A DNA stretch of 64,000 nt from Flavobacterium sp. (lineage in GTDB: Bacteria > Bacteroidota > Bacteroidia > Flavobacteriales > Flavobacteriaceae). The position numbers and the translations under genes were made by a program. Shown piece after piece: positions 26,658 to 35,784 of this stretch (the stretch's first letter is position 1; each line of letters opens with the position of its first letter). The stretch lies in assembly GCF_017744675.1 (NCBI RefSeq), contig NZ_JAGIAV010000006.1, positions 186,001 to 250,000 on the forward strand, given 5' to 3'. A model generated the notes under the pieces. That model ran no database searches. It was not told the DNA's origin and saw only the letters and a list, made by a program, of their open reading frames with translations.

Positions 26658-28859
26658 ATGAGCAAGACAAGTAATATTAATAGAGTTGACGGATTTGCTA
26701 AAGTAACGGGCTCTGCAACTTATTCAGCCGAATATAAAACACCGGGTGTGGTTTACGCCTGCCTTGTAGGAAGTACAATTGCAAAAGGAAGAATCAAAAG
26801 CATTGATACTAAAAAAGCCGAATGGGCGCCAGGAGTTTTGGCAGTAATTACCCATTTGAATGTAGACAAGCCTTCTGGATATCAGAAAGCAAAAGACAAA
26901 CATAATTTTGGACAGCCGCTTCAGATTTTTAAAGACGATTCGGTTTTGTATTACGATCAGCCAATTGCTTTGGTGATTGCCGATACTTTTGAGCGTATGC
27001 GTTATGCAGCAAGCTTGATTAAAGCAGATTATCTTAAAGAAGAACATTCGACAGAACTTAAAAAAGCAGCGGAAAAAGAGAAAAAAGTAGAAACCGATAA
27101 AGGAAATGATTACCATCGCGGCGAACACGATGGTTATAAAAATGCTGAGGTTATTTTGGAAACAGAATATACGATTCCAACCGAAGTTCATAACCCGATG
27201 GAATTAGCAAATATCATTGCCAAATGGGATGGGAATAAACCGATTTTATATACCAAAAGTCAAGGTGTTGAAGGAACGCGCCGAAGCGTAGCTGGAGTTT
27301 TTGATGTTCCAGTAGAAAATGTTGAAGTGCATGCAGAATACGTTGGAGGTGCTTTCGGTATGGGACTGCACACGTGGCCGTATGAAATTGCAGCCTTGAT
27401 TGGTGCGAAAAAATTAAATCGTCCCGTAAAATTGGTTTTGCATCGCGAACAGATGTTTACCAATGTCGGTTTTAGACCTTACACCATTCAAAAAATGGGA
27501 TTGGGCGCTACGAAAGATGGAAAATTGACTGGATTGACGCATGAAGCCGTTGCTATGACTTCGAGTTACGAAGATTTTATGGAAGGAACGGTAAACATGT
27601 CTCGATTTATTTACGATTGTCCGAATGTTTCTACGCGTTACAGAATTGTGCCTTTAGATACTTGTACGCCAATCTGGATGCGCGGTCCAGGAGAAGCAAC
27701 AGGTTCTTTTGCTTTGGAAAGTGCCATGGACGAATTAGCATATAAATTAAACTTAGATCCGATTGAATTCAGAAAACGCAATTATGCTGAAAAAGATCTG
27801 GAACAAAATAAACCGTGGAGCAGCAAATTTCTTTTAGAATGTTACGAAGCAGGAATGGAACGCATTGGCTGGAACAATCGTAAAAATGAACCAGGTTCTG
27901 TAAAAGAAGGAAGCTGGCTCGTAGGTTACGGAATGGGAACGGGAACTTTTGGCTGTTATCGAAGTCCAACTTCGGTAAAAGCAAAATTCTTAGCCAATGG
28001 AGATTTAGTGCTGCAATGCAGTGTCAACGATATGGGACCTGGAACAGCAACAATGATGACGGCAATTGGAGCCGAAGCAATTGGTTTGCCTACTGAAAAT
28101 GTCATTATCGAAATGGGTAAAAGCGGGTTGCCGAAAGGTCCAACGCAAGGAGGATCGGCAACGACTTCATCTGTGGGTTCTGCAGTGCACGATGCCTGCA
28201 ATTTATTGGTAAACAAAATAATCGAAATAGGAAGCAAAAATGCTGCTTTAAAAGGAATCGCCATTACAGATCTAACTTTTGAAAATGGTGCTGTTTCTTC
28301 TAAAAAAGACAAATCAAAATCGGTTACGTTAGCCACACTTTTGAGCAGTAATAAATTAGAAGATTTTGAAGTAGAAAATCTTTCTAAAGCCGCCGAAGAA
28401 GCTAAGAAATATTCGATTTATTCGTTTTCTGTTCATTTTGTAAAAGTACTTGTGAACCCGAATTTGGGTAAAATCAGATTGGCTCATGTGGTTTCTTGCG
28501 CCGATATTGGAACCGTTATCAGTCAGAAAACTTCTGCTGGACAAATGTTTGGTGGAGCAGTAGGTGGAATCGGAATGGGATTGATGGAAGCGTTAGAAAT
28601 CGATCATCGTTTTGGTCGTCCAATCAATAATAACTTCGCCGATTATCATGTTCCTGTAAATGCAGATATTGAAAAGCAGGAAGTATTTTTCGTAAACAAA
28701 AAAGATCCAATCAGCAACCCAATGGGAACAAAAGGTCTTGGAGAAACAGCTTTAGTAGGAATGGCACCCGCAATTGCAAATGCGGTTTTTAACGCCACAG
28801 GAAAACGCGTGAGAGATTTGCCAATTACATTGGATAAGATTTTAGAAACTATTGCATAA
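26658..28859 (+). CDS. paoC: PaoC-like molybdenum-cofactor catalytic subunit
   Basis: Catalytic subunit, 733 residues, almost the length of E. coli PaoC/YagR. It carries the Moco-binding motifs 'GGAFGMGLHTWPYEIAAL', 'MRGPGEATGSFALESAMDELA', 'QGGSATTSSVGSAVHDA', and near the C-terminus the catalytic glutamate Glu696 in 'GTKGLGETALVG'. PaoC uses molybdopterin cytosine dinucleotide to oxidise aromatic aldehydes to acids in the periplasm. Release of such aldehydes during plant-material breakdown would link it to the PULs, but that is inference. Two-subunit isoquinoline oxidoreductase-type enzymes are a more distant alternative. Confidence 0.9.
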   Translation: MSKTSNINRVDGFAKVTGSATYSAEYKTPGVVYACLVGSTIAKGRIKSIDTKKAEWAPGVLAVITHLNVDKPSGYQKAKDKHNFGQPLQIFKDDSVLYYDQPIALVIADTFERMRYAASLIKADYLKEEHSTELKKAAEKEKKVETDKGNDYHRGEHDGYKNAEVILETEYTIPTEVHNPMELANIIAKWDGNKPILYTKSQGVEGTRRSVAGVFDVPVENVEVHAEYVGGAFGMGLHTWPYEIAALIGAKKLNRPVKLVLHREQMFTNVGFRPYTIQKMGLGATKDGKLTGLTHEAVAMTSSYEDFMEGTVNMSRFIYDCPNVSTRYRIVPLDTCTPIWMRGPGEATGSFALESAMDELAYKLNLDPIEFRKRNYAEKDLEQNKPWSSKFLLECYEAGMERIGWNNRKNEPGSVKEGSWLVGYGMGTGTFGCYRSPTSVKAKFLANGDLVLQCSVNDMGPGTATMMTAIGAEAIGLPTENVIIEMGKSGLPKGPTQGGSATTSSVGSAVHDACNLLVNKIIEIGSKNAALKGIAITDLTFENGAVSSKKDKSKSVTLATLLSSNKLEDFEVENLSKAAEEAKKYSIYSFSVHFVKVLVNPNLGKIRLAHVVSCADIGTVISQKTSAGQMFGGAVGGIGMGLMEALEIDHRFGRPINNNFADYHVPVNADIEKQEVFFVNKKDPISNPMGTKGLGETALVGMAPAIANAVFNATGKRVRDLPITLDKILETIA

Positions 28860-28905
28860 ATTTTTAGCTACAGATTAAAGAGGATTAGAAATGATTTTTA
28901 TTATA

Positions 28906-28984
28906 GCCGCGAATTACACAAATTAGCACGATTTTTTTTTCTAATTGATAATTTAAATTTGTGGGAATTTGTGTAATTCGTGGC
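28906..28984. repeat. Inverted repeat GCCRCGAATTACAC
   Basis: GCCGCGAATTACACAAATT (28906-28924) pairs with AATTTGTGTAATTCGTGGC (28966-28984) with one G-T mismatch at the GCCGC/GTGGC end. A related GCCACGAATT / AATTCGTGGC pair brackets 45134-45335, so it is dispersed. Confidence 0.7.
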
Positions 28985-29006
28985 AAAAAAAAAGTCGCAA
29001 AGCTTA

Positions 29007-29037
29007 AAAAAAAGGGACATTTATAATGTCTCTTTTT
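29007..29037. terminator. Intrinsic terminator after the Pao-like operon
   Basis: AAGGGACATT pairs with AATGTCTCTT (one G-U pair) and is flanked by A and T tracts. It stands 3' of the plus-strand paoC-like gene. Confidence 0.65.
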
Positions 29038-29055
29038 TAGTTTCAATAAGACAAA

Positions 29056-29208
29056 ATATGTCGCTCCTCTGGAGCTTTAGTTTCATGACTTAGAATTTTC
29101 TATAAATATTAAGCTCCGCTGGAGCTACTAAATGTTCTAAGAGAGTCCCAGCGGGATGAAATATTTGTAGAAATCAGTTTCTTCCATTTCTAAAAGCCCC
29201 AGCGGGGC
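29056..29208. repeat. GTCGCTCC..GGAGC short palindrome cluster
   Basis: Three or four small hairpins of one family: GCTCCTCTGGAGC (about 29063-29075), AGCTCCGCTGGAGCT (29112-29126), a half-site 'gtcccagcggga' (about 29146-29156), and GCCCCAGCGGGGC (29196-29208, inverted orientation). Copies vary in both arms so that pairing is kept. A related copy stands at 31920-31932 (GTTCCTATGGAAC). Confidence 0.65.
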
Positions 29209-29242
29209 GATATAAATCGTTATTGTAAACAATCTAAATCAA

Positions 29243-29334
29243 ACATAGCCCAAGGTTTCAACCTTGGGAACGTAATGTGAATCTCTTCCTGTTTATTCCG
29301 CATGTTTCCCATGGTTGAAACCATGGGCTATGTT
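29243..29334. repeat. Paired CATAGCC hairpin element, copy 1 (BIME-like)
   Basis: Two inverted hairpins: CCCAAGGTTTCAACCTTGGG (29249-29268) preceded by AACATAG, and CCCATGGTTGAAACCATGGG (29308-29327) followed by CTATGTT. They face each other across 39 nt. A homologous pair occurs at 47179-47255. Arm differences between copies are compensatory. Confidence 0.8.
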
Positions 29335-29362
29335 CTGAAAATATTTGTCTAAAACATAGAAT

Positions 29363-29397
29363 AAAAAAAGAGACATTTTTTTGATGTCTCTTTTTTT
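29363..29397 (-). terminator. Intrinsic terminator of the DUF2911 gene
   Basis: AAAAAAAGAGACAT (29363-29376) pairs with ATGTCTCTTTTTTT (29384-29397), loop of seven. It is just 3' of the minus-strand DUF2911 gene, with the T tract on that strand. The hairpin resembles the one at 29007-29037, so the convergent units are bracketed by related terminators. Confidence 0.8.
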
Positions 29398-29421
29398 TAT
29401 TTGATTATGATTGTCAATTTA

Positions 29422-29985
29422 TTATTTAACAGTAATAGGCAATTCAACCGTTGTTTTATCCCATCCAATAACTAAATTAGCGATATTACCTTGAGCTGTA
29501 AATGCGATAGATAAAGCTTCAATCGTTTCGCTTACAGATTTAACTGGAACAGAAACTCTCACAACATCTTTGCTTTCATCATAAGCATAACTACCCCATA
29601 AATCTATTTCTTTATTGATGATAATTGTCCATTTATCTTTTTCTGGAATAGCAAATAAACTGTAGTATCCCGCAGGAACTTTTTTACCACCAATTGTTAC
29701 GTCTTTGTAGAATTTGATTTCTGTATTTTCATTAGCGCCAACTCTCCAAACCTCACCAAATTTTACTACATCGCCAAAAATAGTTCTTCCTTTTGCAGAA
29801 GGTCTTGCATAAAGAACTTTGATAACTGGATTCGGATTGTCCGTTTTTTTGAATTTAACGGCTTTGTTTGGGAAATAAGAAATATCAACCGGACTAGCAT
29901 CAAGAGGAGCAAATTTTACTATATCTTGTGCCTGAACTGTAAAAGCAGCAAACAATGTAACTGCTAGTAAATAAAATTTTTTCAT
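29422..29985 (-). CDS. DUF2911 domain protein, secreted
   Basis: A 187-residue protein with a signal peptide (end near 'TVQAQD') and a DUF2911 domain: 'KVLYARPSAKGRTIFGDVVKFGEVWRVGANE', 'GKKVPAGYYSLFAIPEKDKWTIIIN', 'VRVSVPVK'. The domain is common in Bacteroidota and has no established role. It sits at the 3' end of the minus-strand carbohydrate genes but is separated from the GH2 by about 100 nt, so membership in PUL2 is uncertain. Confidence 0.88.
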   Translation of the reverse strand: MKKFYLLAVTLFAAFTVQAQDIVKFAPLDASPVDISYFPNKAVKFKKTDNPNPVIKVLYARPSAKGRTIFGDVVKFGEVWRVGANENTEIKFYKDVTIGGKKVPAGYYSLFAIPEKDKWTIIINKEIDLWGSYAYDESKDVVRVSVPVKSVSETIEALSIAFTAQGNIANLVIGWDKTTVELPITVK

Positions 29986-30090
29986 AGGATTACAATTTTT
30001 AGATTAACTACAAAGTAAATTAATAATGAAGAAAAATCATATAATTTACAACCTGTTTTTTGTTAATGAATTGATAATAGGTGTTATAAT

Positions 30091-31890
30091 TTATTGCTCC
30101 TTTTTCTTTTTGGCGTACCAATCCTGCATGATATAAAACGCTTTTTTCTTTTCGCCATCATTCGAAATTAAACCTTTACGATTGTAGCCGTCCTGAATTC
30201 CTGGCAGCAGTCTTTTCGGTGATCTGAAATCAACCAGAATCCACGGACTTAATCCGCTTAGGTGTGGAATCTTTTCGATCATTTTTAAATTCTGAATGTA
30301 TAAATATTCCTGATATTCTTCGGTCCAGCGCTCGTTTTTCTCTCCGTGGAAACCTGCTTTAGCATCGCCTCCAAATTCAGAAACAATAATCGGTTTGTTG
30401 TATTTTGATTTCCAAGTGATTTTTTCGGCATCTTCTAGATTTCCGCCGTACCAGCCCAAATATTGGTTGAAAGCCACAACATCTAAAACTTCACCAATTG
30501 GATCATCAATGGTTTCTTTTTTAGTTAATAAAGCAGCGCTGATTAATCTTGTGTTATCTAAAGATCTTGTGTGTGAAGCTAAGTTTTTAATGAAAGTATT
30601 TCTAGCATCAGAAATCGGAGTTTCATTTGCCATAGACCAAATAATAATACAGGCTCTGTTTTTGTCTCTCGTGATAGAAGCAGTTAATTGATCTTCGGCA
30701 TTTTGATACGTATTTTTATTCGTGAATTCGACAGTCCAATACACTGGAATTTCTTCCCAAACCATGATTCCCATTTTATCAGCTTCGCGAATGATATTTT
30801 CGTTATGCGGATAGTGCGCCAAACGAACATAATTACAACCTAATTCTTTTGCCCAGTTTAGCAAACGCAAAGCATCTTCGGGAGAATTAGCACGTCCGCC
30901 TTTAGCATTTTCTTCATGAATCGAAATACCGCGTAGAAAGATTGGTTTTCCGTTTAGCAGAATTTTGTCTTCTTTGGTTTCGATGGTTCTAAATCCAATT
31001 TGATCTTTTAATTTTTTTCCGTTAAAGTCAATCGTTACTTCATATAATTTCGGATTTTCGGGTGACCAATACGAGATTTTTTTAGCAGGAATTTCGAAGT
31101 TTAAAATTCCCTTTGCATCCGCTTTTCCTTTATAATTGATTTTCAATTCCGGAATAGAAATCGAAACATTATTCTGAGAAGCTTCTAAATTATTGATTTT
31201 AATAAAACCAGAAATAGCATTGGCATTACCTTTTTTCAGCTGAATGCTATAATCTTCTACAAATGAAGCTTCTTCTTCAATCAAAGTCACATCGCGTGTG
31301 ATACCGCCATAATTCCACCAATCGGTATTGACAGTTGGAACATCTTCTTTATGGCGCGTGTTATCTACTTTTATAACCAGATAATTGTCTTTTGGCTGTA
31401 CGATTGAAGTCACTTCATAATTAAATGGTGTAAAACCGCCTTCATGAGTTCCCAGTTTTTTTCCGTTCAAATAAACATCAGCCTTATAATTGATGGCTCC
31501 CAAATATAAAAACAGACGTTTCTTGACAGCCAAATTATAATTGAAAGACTTTTTGAACCAAACATTTCCTTCGTAATATTTCAGTTCAGGAATCTGTGAA
31601 TTCCAATCGCTAGGGATATTGATTGTTGGTGATTTATCAAAATCGTATTCTACCAGTTCCTGTTTGTTTTGAGCATGATAATTGGTAAAAAATGCTCCTT
31701 TGGCTGGTTTTTCACTTTTATCGTATTGATCTAAGTGAAAACTGTAAAACCCAGTTTGATAGGGATCGACAATATAATTCCAAACTCCATTTAGTGAAGT
31801 GATGTTTCGGTTTGGGACGTTAGAAATTAAACCTTGCGACTGTCCAATTGCGAATGATGTAAGGAATAATAATGTTAGAATTTTTTTCAT
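30091..31890 (-). CDS. GH2 beta-glucuronidase-like enzyme
   Basis: A 599-residue GH2 enzyme, the usual size of beta-glucuronidases, with a signal peptide (near 'AIGQSQG'). The acid/base is Glu423 in 'IIWSMANETPIS' and the nucleophile Glu505 in 'IIVSEFGGD'. An Asn-x-Lys motif (Asn570, Lys572 in 'GYNRKGL') lies where E. coli GUS contacts the glucuronate carboxylate. Sequence such as 'VRLAHYPHNENIIREADKMGIMVWEEIPVYW' is also GUS-like. In PUL2 it would remove beta-linked glucuronic acid and feed the hexuronate operon at 47-51 kb. NxK also occurs in some GH2 galactosidases, so the specificity is likely rather than proven. Confidence 0.85.
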   Translation of the reverse strand: MKKILTLLFLTSFAIGQSQGLISNVPNRNITSLNGVWNYIVDPYQTGFYSFHLDQYDKSEKPAKGAFFTNYHAQNKQELVEYDFDKSPTINIPSDWNSQIPELKYYEGNVWFKKSFNYNLAVKKRLFLYLGAINYKADVYLNGKKLGTHEGGFTPFNYEVTSIVQPKDNYLVIKVDNTRHKEDVPTVNTDWWNYGGITRDVTLIEEEASFVEDYSIQLKKGNANAISGFIKINNLEASQNNVSISIPELKINYKGKADAKGILNFEIPAKKISYWSPENPKLYEVTIDFNGKKLKDQIGFRTIETKEDKILLNGKPIFLRGISIHEENAKGGRANSPEDALRLLNWAKELGCNYVRLAHYPHNENIIREADKMGIMVWEEIPVYWTVEFTNKNTYQNAEDQLTASITRDKNRACIIIWSMANETPISDARNTFIKNLASHTRSLDNTRLISAALLTKKETIDDPIGEVLDVVAFNQYLGWYGGNLEDAEKITWKSKYNKPIIVSEFGGDAKAGFHGEKNERWTEEYQEYLYIQNLKMIEKIPHLSGLSPWILVDFRSPKRLLPGIQDGYNRKGLISNDGEKKKAFYIMQDWYAKKKKEQ

Positions 31891-31910
31891 TTTGTAATCT
31901 TGTTTGCGTA

Positions 31911-32089
31911 ATATATGTCGTTCCTATGGAACTTAATTGGTGTGACGTAATTAATTCCACCGGATTTCATCCGGTGCTACCGATCTTTCGTTCCTAACGG
32001 AACTTTTTTATCTTTTTAATCCATTAATCTGCGGTATAAAAAACTTAGAATCTTAGCACCTTAGCATCTTAGAGTCTTAGAATCTTTTT
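31911..32089. repeat. Palindromic and CTTAGAA repeat block between GH2 genes
   Basis: GTTCCTATGGAAC (31920-31932), a CCGGATTTCATCCGG hairpin (about 31960-31974), GTTCCTAACGGAAC (31990-32003), then a 'cttagaatcttagcacctta' run to 32089. The first has the same TATGTCG prefix as the copies at 29056-29208. Confidence 0.65.
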
Positions 32090-34499
32090 ACTCAATAGGA
32101 ATCTTTAAATATTCCCCTTTAAAACTTTGATTCAAAGCTGTCATTTCGATTGGAGTATTAGAACCGTCAGGAATCACTTCGATAGACGCTTTTCCGTTTG
32201 CCATTCTGATGGATTCGCTTCCGGTTGGTGTTCCTTGATTTTTTAGTGTTTTTCCTCCCTTTAAACATTGAAAATAAACACTTGCTTCATAATCCAAACA
32301 GCGTAAATTGTTATTGTCTACTGCAATTGCGGTTACTAAGTAATTCCCGTTTTTTAGCTTCTCTGATGACAATTGTAATGAAACCGCCGTGTCATTTTTA
32401 TTGAAACGGTAATTCACTTTCAAGGTATCAGAAACTATTTTTCCTTCTTTTGTTTTTCCAATGGCAATTAAAACATTTTCACCTTTTGCAAAATTGACAT
32501 CCCAAGTTAAGCCATTTGCAGGATAAAGGGAAAGATTTCGCTGTTTTTCTCCTAATGATTTTCCGTTATGGGATAAAGTCACTTTATCGCAGTTACTAAA
32601 AACACTGATAGTTCTCGGTGTATTTTCAGGTCCTTGACGTTCTGCCCACGTATGCGATTCGATGTAGGTGAAAGGTGCTGTCGCCCAATAACTTTTGAAA
32701 ACATAATATGCGTCTTTCGGAACTCCATTTCTGTCTGTAAGTCCTTTTTGGTTCATGTACGGAATGTCATCTTCTGGACGTAATGGCGTTGCAAAATCCT
32801 TAAATGCCCATTGAATATTCCCTACAAACGTTGGGTCATTCTCGGATATATGCAAATGCCAGTCAAACAAATCAACTATATAATTTTCGCTCCAGTCACC
32901 AATTTGTGCTATGTTTGCCACTTTTGTCTGAACAATCGCTTCTTCCCAACCTTCGGCTTTTATGACATTTTCTCCTGTAACCGGATTTTCGCTGTGACGA
33001 CCTACGTGGCTGTCTCCGCCATATTCGGCATGAATAAAATGTTTGTATTCTTTTTTGTAAACGTCAATTGCTTTTTGATAGCTTTTGTAGCTTCCAGAAT
33101 ACCATCCTGACCAAATAGAAGGGGAGAAAACATCTACAATATGCGAACCTTCATAATATTTTCTAATGGCAGTTTTTCTCGTCGGATCTAATTTGTGTGC
33201 GATATCATTCAATTCGGTTAAAAACGTATTTGTTTTTTCTGCATTATCGCCATCAGGAAAATCGGGAAGCCAGTTGATTTCGTTTCCTAAAGACCAGATT
33301 ATAATACTCGGATGATTGTAATTTTGATTGATGATTTCTTCCAGCATATTTTTGGTGTTGGTTTTCCAAACCTCATTTCCAATTCCGCCACGGCACCAAG
33401 GCAGTTCATCCCAAACCAATAAACCCAATTCGTCACACGCTTTATACACTTCTGGATCTTGCGGATAATGTGCCAATCGCACAAAATTTGCACCCATATC
33501 TTTTATCGATTTCATGTCGGCCCAATGCTGTTCGTTGGTCATTGCGGCGCCAACTCCAGCTTGTTCTTCATGTCGATGCGTTCCGCGAATCAGGAGACGT
33601 TTTCCATTAAGGTAAAAAGGGCCGTGATCTTTAAACTCAAACCATCTAAAACCAACTTTTTCAGAAACGCTGTCTTTGATTTGATTTTTTTCGGATAAAG
33701 AAGCCGTCAGTTTATATAAATTTGGTTTTTCGGTATCCCAAAGCTCTGGGTTTTTGATGTTTTCGAAAGTAATGGTTGCAGTTTTATCTGAAACTGAAAT
33801 TGTTTTACTTGCTACTTTTTTGCCTTTCGGATTTTTTAAAGTTATCGTTAATGATAACTCTTTTGAATTATCAGGATTTATGATCGAAGAAACAACTTGT
33901 ACAGAAGCTTTTTTAGCTGAAACTTCGGGAGTTGTGATTTTGATATTGCCGATATGATTTTTGTTTTTCGAAACCAACCACACATCACGTGTAATTCCTC
34001 CGTAAATAAAGAAATCGCTTTTTTGAGATGGAATAATTTCGATATCATAACTGTTGTCTACGCGAACAAAAATGTCGTTGTTTCCTTCTTTGATTAGTTT
34101 AGTAATGTCGATCGAAAAGCCAATGTAACCGCCAATGTGCGAACCAGCTTCCTTACCGTTTACATAGACTTTAGTCGTTACGTTTGATCCTTCAAAATAC
34201 AAAGAATAAACCTGATTTTGATCGATTTTAGGAATATTGAGTTTCTTTTGGTACCAGCTGGCATCACGTCTGTACCCAGGTACCAAATCAGTGGCATCTT
34301 CGGCATTCCAAGTGTGTGGTAAATTTAACGAAACCCAATTTGAAGCTTTTTGTGCTTCGTTGAGGTTTGAAGTATGATTTTCTAAATAAAGCCAATTGTC
34401 GTTAATGTTCATTTTTGTCTGAGCAAAACTGCCCAGACAAATCTGAAACAAAACAAAAAGTGCAAAAATTGAGAATGTATTGTTGTGTTGTTTTTTCAT
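32088..34499 (-). CDS. GH2 family glycoside hydrolase, large
   Basis: An 803-residue GH2 enzyme with signal peptide ending 'CLGSFAQ'. Sugar-binding, Ig-like and TIM-barrel domains are followed by C-terminal beta domains. The acid/base is Glu407 in 'IIWSLGNEINWLP' and the nucleophile Glu492 in 'FIHAEYGGDSHVG'. It also has Asn-x-Lys in 'YMNQKGLTDRNGVPKDAYY', compatible with a carboxylate-bearing sugar. Specificity may be beta-galactosidase or beta-glucuronidase. It lies 109 nt after the GH88 gene in a minus-strand run, with a repeat in between. Confidence 0.85.
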   Translation of the reverse strand: MKKQHNNTFSIFALFVLFQICLGSFAQTKMNINDNWLYLENHTSNLNEAQKASNWVSLNLPHTWNAEDATDLVPGYRRDASWYQKKLNIPKIDQNQVYSLYFEGSNVTTKVYVNGKEAGSHIGGYIGFSIDITKLIKEGNNDIFVRVDNSYDIEIIPSQKSDFFIYGGITRDVWLVSKNKNHIGNIKITTPEVSAKKASVQVVSSIINPDNSKELSLTITLKNPKGKKVASKTISVSDKTATITFENIKNPELWDTEKPNLYKLTASLSEKNQIKDSVSEKVGFRWFEFKDHGPFYLNGKRLLIRGTHRHEEQAGVGAAMTNEQHWADMKSIKDMGANFVRLAHYPQDPEVYKACDELGLLVWDELPWCRGGIGNEVWKTNTKNMLEEIINQNYNHPSIIIWSLGNEINWLPDFPDGDNAEKTNTFLTELNDIAHKLDPTRKTAIRKYYEGSHIVDVFSPSIWSGWYSGSYKSYQKAIDVYKKEYKHFIHAEYGGDSHVGRHSENPVTGENVIKAEGWEEAIVQTKVANIAQIGDWSENYIVDLFDWHLHISENDPTFVGNIQWAFKDFATPLRPEDDIPYMNQKGLTDRNGVPKDAYYVFKSYWATAPFTYIESHTWAERQGPENTPRTISVFSNCDKVTLSHNGKSLGEKQRNLSLYPANGLTWDVNFAKGENVLIAIGKTKEGKIVSDTLKVNYRFNKNDTAVSLQLSSEKLKNGNYLVTAIAVDNNNLRCLDYEASVYFQCLKGGKTLKNQGTPTGSESIRMANGKASIEVIPDGSNTPIEMTALNQSFKGEYLKIPIE

Positions 34500-34507
34500 A
34501 GGTTATT

Positions 34508-34606
34508 TTTTTAGTGACAAAGGCTCAAAGTGACAAAGGCTCAAAGTGCCAAAGAGACAAAGTGACAAAGGCTAAAAAAATTTGTCACTTTGTAACTCTG
34601 TTCCTT
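34508..34606. repeat. GTGACAAAGGCTCAAA direct repeats and inverse
   Basis: Three to four near-identical direct copies of 'gtgacaaaggctcaaa' (34513-34570) face an inverted copy 'ttgtcactttgtaactctg'. The block can form a long stem and fills the gap between the GH88 and GH2 genes. Confidence 0.65.
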
Positions 34607-34608
34607 TG

Positions 34609-35784
34609 TTACTTCTTCCTCAAAAGTGCTTCCAAAAAATAATAATCGGCATAGATTATTGGTTCGTCTATCTCGTCGTGTTTTGGCCAGTTTCCAGTGC
34701 TGTGATCCAATAGGAATGGTGCTTTGATTTGTGTATCCAAAATATATTTTTCTGTCTGTACTGAAGCCATTAGTTTATCAGCGAAAGTCAAATAACTTTT
34801 ATTTTTAGTATAAGTATACAATTCGTATAATCCTGATGCCATAACCATTGCGGCAGAAACATCGCGTGGAGCATTTGGAATACTTGGGTCTTTTAAATCC
34901 CAATACGGAATTCCGTCTTCTGGCAGGTTTTTATTGGTCATAAAAAATTTTGCCGTTCCTTCGGCTTGTTTTAAATAGGCAAGGTCTTTTGTGTATCGGT
35001 ACGACATAGTGAATCCGTAAACTGCCCAAGCTTGACCTCGAGCCCAAACCGAATCATCGTTGTAACCCTGAAGTGTTGTTTTCTTTTGTACTTCGCCTGT
35101 AGTGGGGTTATAATCGATAACATGATAACAAGAGTTGTCTTCTCTAAATTGGTTTTTTAAAGTTGTATTGGCATGTTGAATCGCAACATCACGGTATTTC
35201 GGATTTCCAGATATTTTAGAGGCTTCAAATAGCAATTCTAAATTCATCATATTGTCGATAATTACCGGAAAATCCCAGATCTCTTTGTTGAAATCCCAAG
35301 AACGTATAGAACCCACTTTTGGATTAAACCTTGTGCATAAAGTTTCGGCGCCTTTAACAATTACGGCTTCGTATTCTTTCTTGTTTTCCACTTTTAGAGC
35401 TTCTCCAAAACTGCAAAACACTTTAAAACCTACGTCATGCGAATTACTATTGACACTTTCCTTTTTGCTGAAAGGAGTCCATTTTTGAGCTTGTTCTTTG
35501 TATTTTGAATTGCCTGTAAGTCGGTACAATTGCCAAAGGTTTCCAGCAAAAAAACCGCTTGTCCAGTCTCTCGACGGCACTTTGCGAATCTCAAGGGTTT
35601 TGGTATTCATACTTCTCGGCATCGACATCGAATCGGCTGGATAATCTAGCAGCATTTTGTAACGCGTCTCTAGTTTTTCAGCCGCTGCTGATGCGGTTTT
35701 GGTTTGAGGGTTAATCCCAGGCTTGCATGCCGTTACCAGCGATGCAAAGCCTAGAATTAGAGAAATGAAACTGACATTCTTCAT
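34609..35784 (-). CDS. GH88 unsaturated glucuronyl hydrolase, lipoprotein
   Basis: A 391-residue (alpha/alpha)6-barrel enzyme that hydrates the C4-C5 double bond left by a polysaccharide lyase and thereby frees the unsaturated uronic acid. It has a lipobox ('SLVTAC', Cys20). The two catalytic aspartates of GH88 appear as Asp117 in 'SHDVGFKVFCSFG' and Asp177 in 'VIIDNMMNLELLF'; 'WTSGFFAGNLWQLYRLTG' and 'DDSVWARGQAWAVYGF' are family signatures. Its presence implies that a lyase acts on this glycan. GH105 is the nearest alternative family; the motif set favours GH88. Confidence 0.9.
   Translation of the reverse strand: MKNVSFISLILGFASLVTACKPGINPQTKTASAAAEKLETRYKMLLDYPADSMSMPRSMNTKTLEIRKVPSRDWTSGFFAGNLWQLYRLTGNSKYKEQAQKWTPFSKKESVNSNSHDVGFKVFCSFGEALKVENKKEYEAVIVKGAETLCTRFNPKVGSIRSWDFNKEIWDFPVIIDNMMNLELLFEASKISGNPKYRDVAIQHANTTLKNQFREDNSCYHVIDYNPTTGEVQKKTTLQGYNDDSVWARGQAWAVYGFTMSYRYTKDLAYLKQAEGTAKFFMTNKNLPEDGIPYWDLKDPSIPNAPRDVSAAMVMASGLYELYTYTKNKSYLTFADKLMASVQTEKYILDTQIKAPFLLDHSTGNWPKHDEIDEPIIYADYYFLEALLRKK

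Noticed and set aside
26724..27191. 155-codon minus-strand open frame inside the paoC-like gene
   Set aside because: Antisense to conserved molybdenum hydroxylase sequence; Phe/Cys-rich with no domain.
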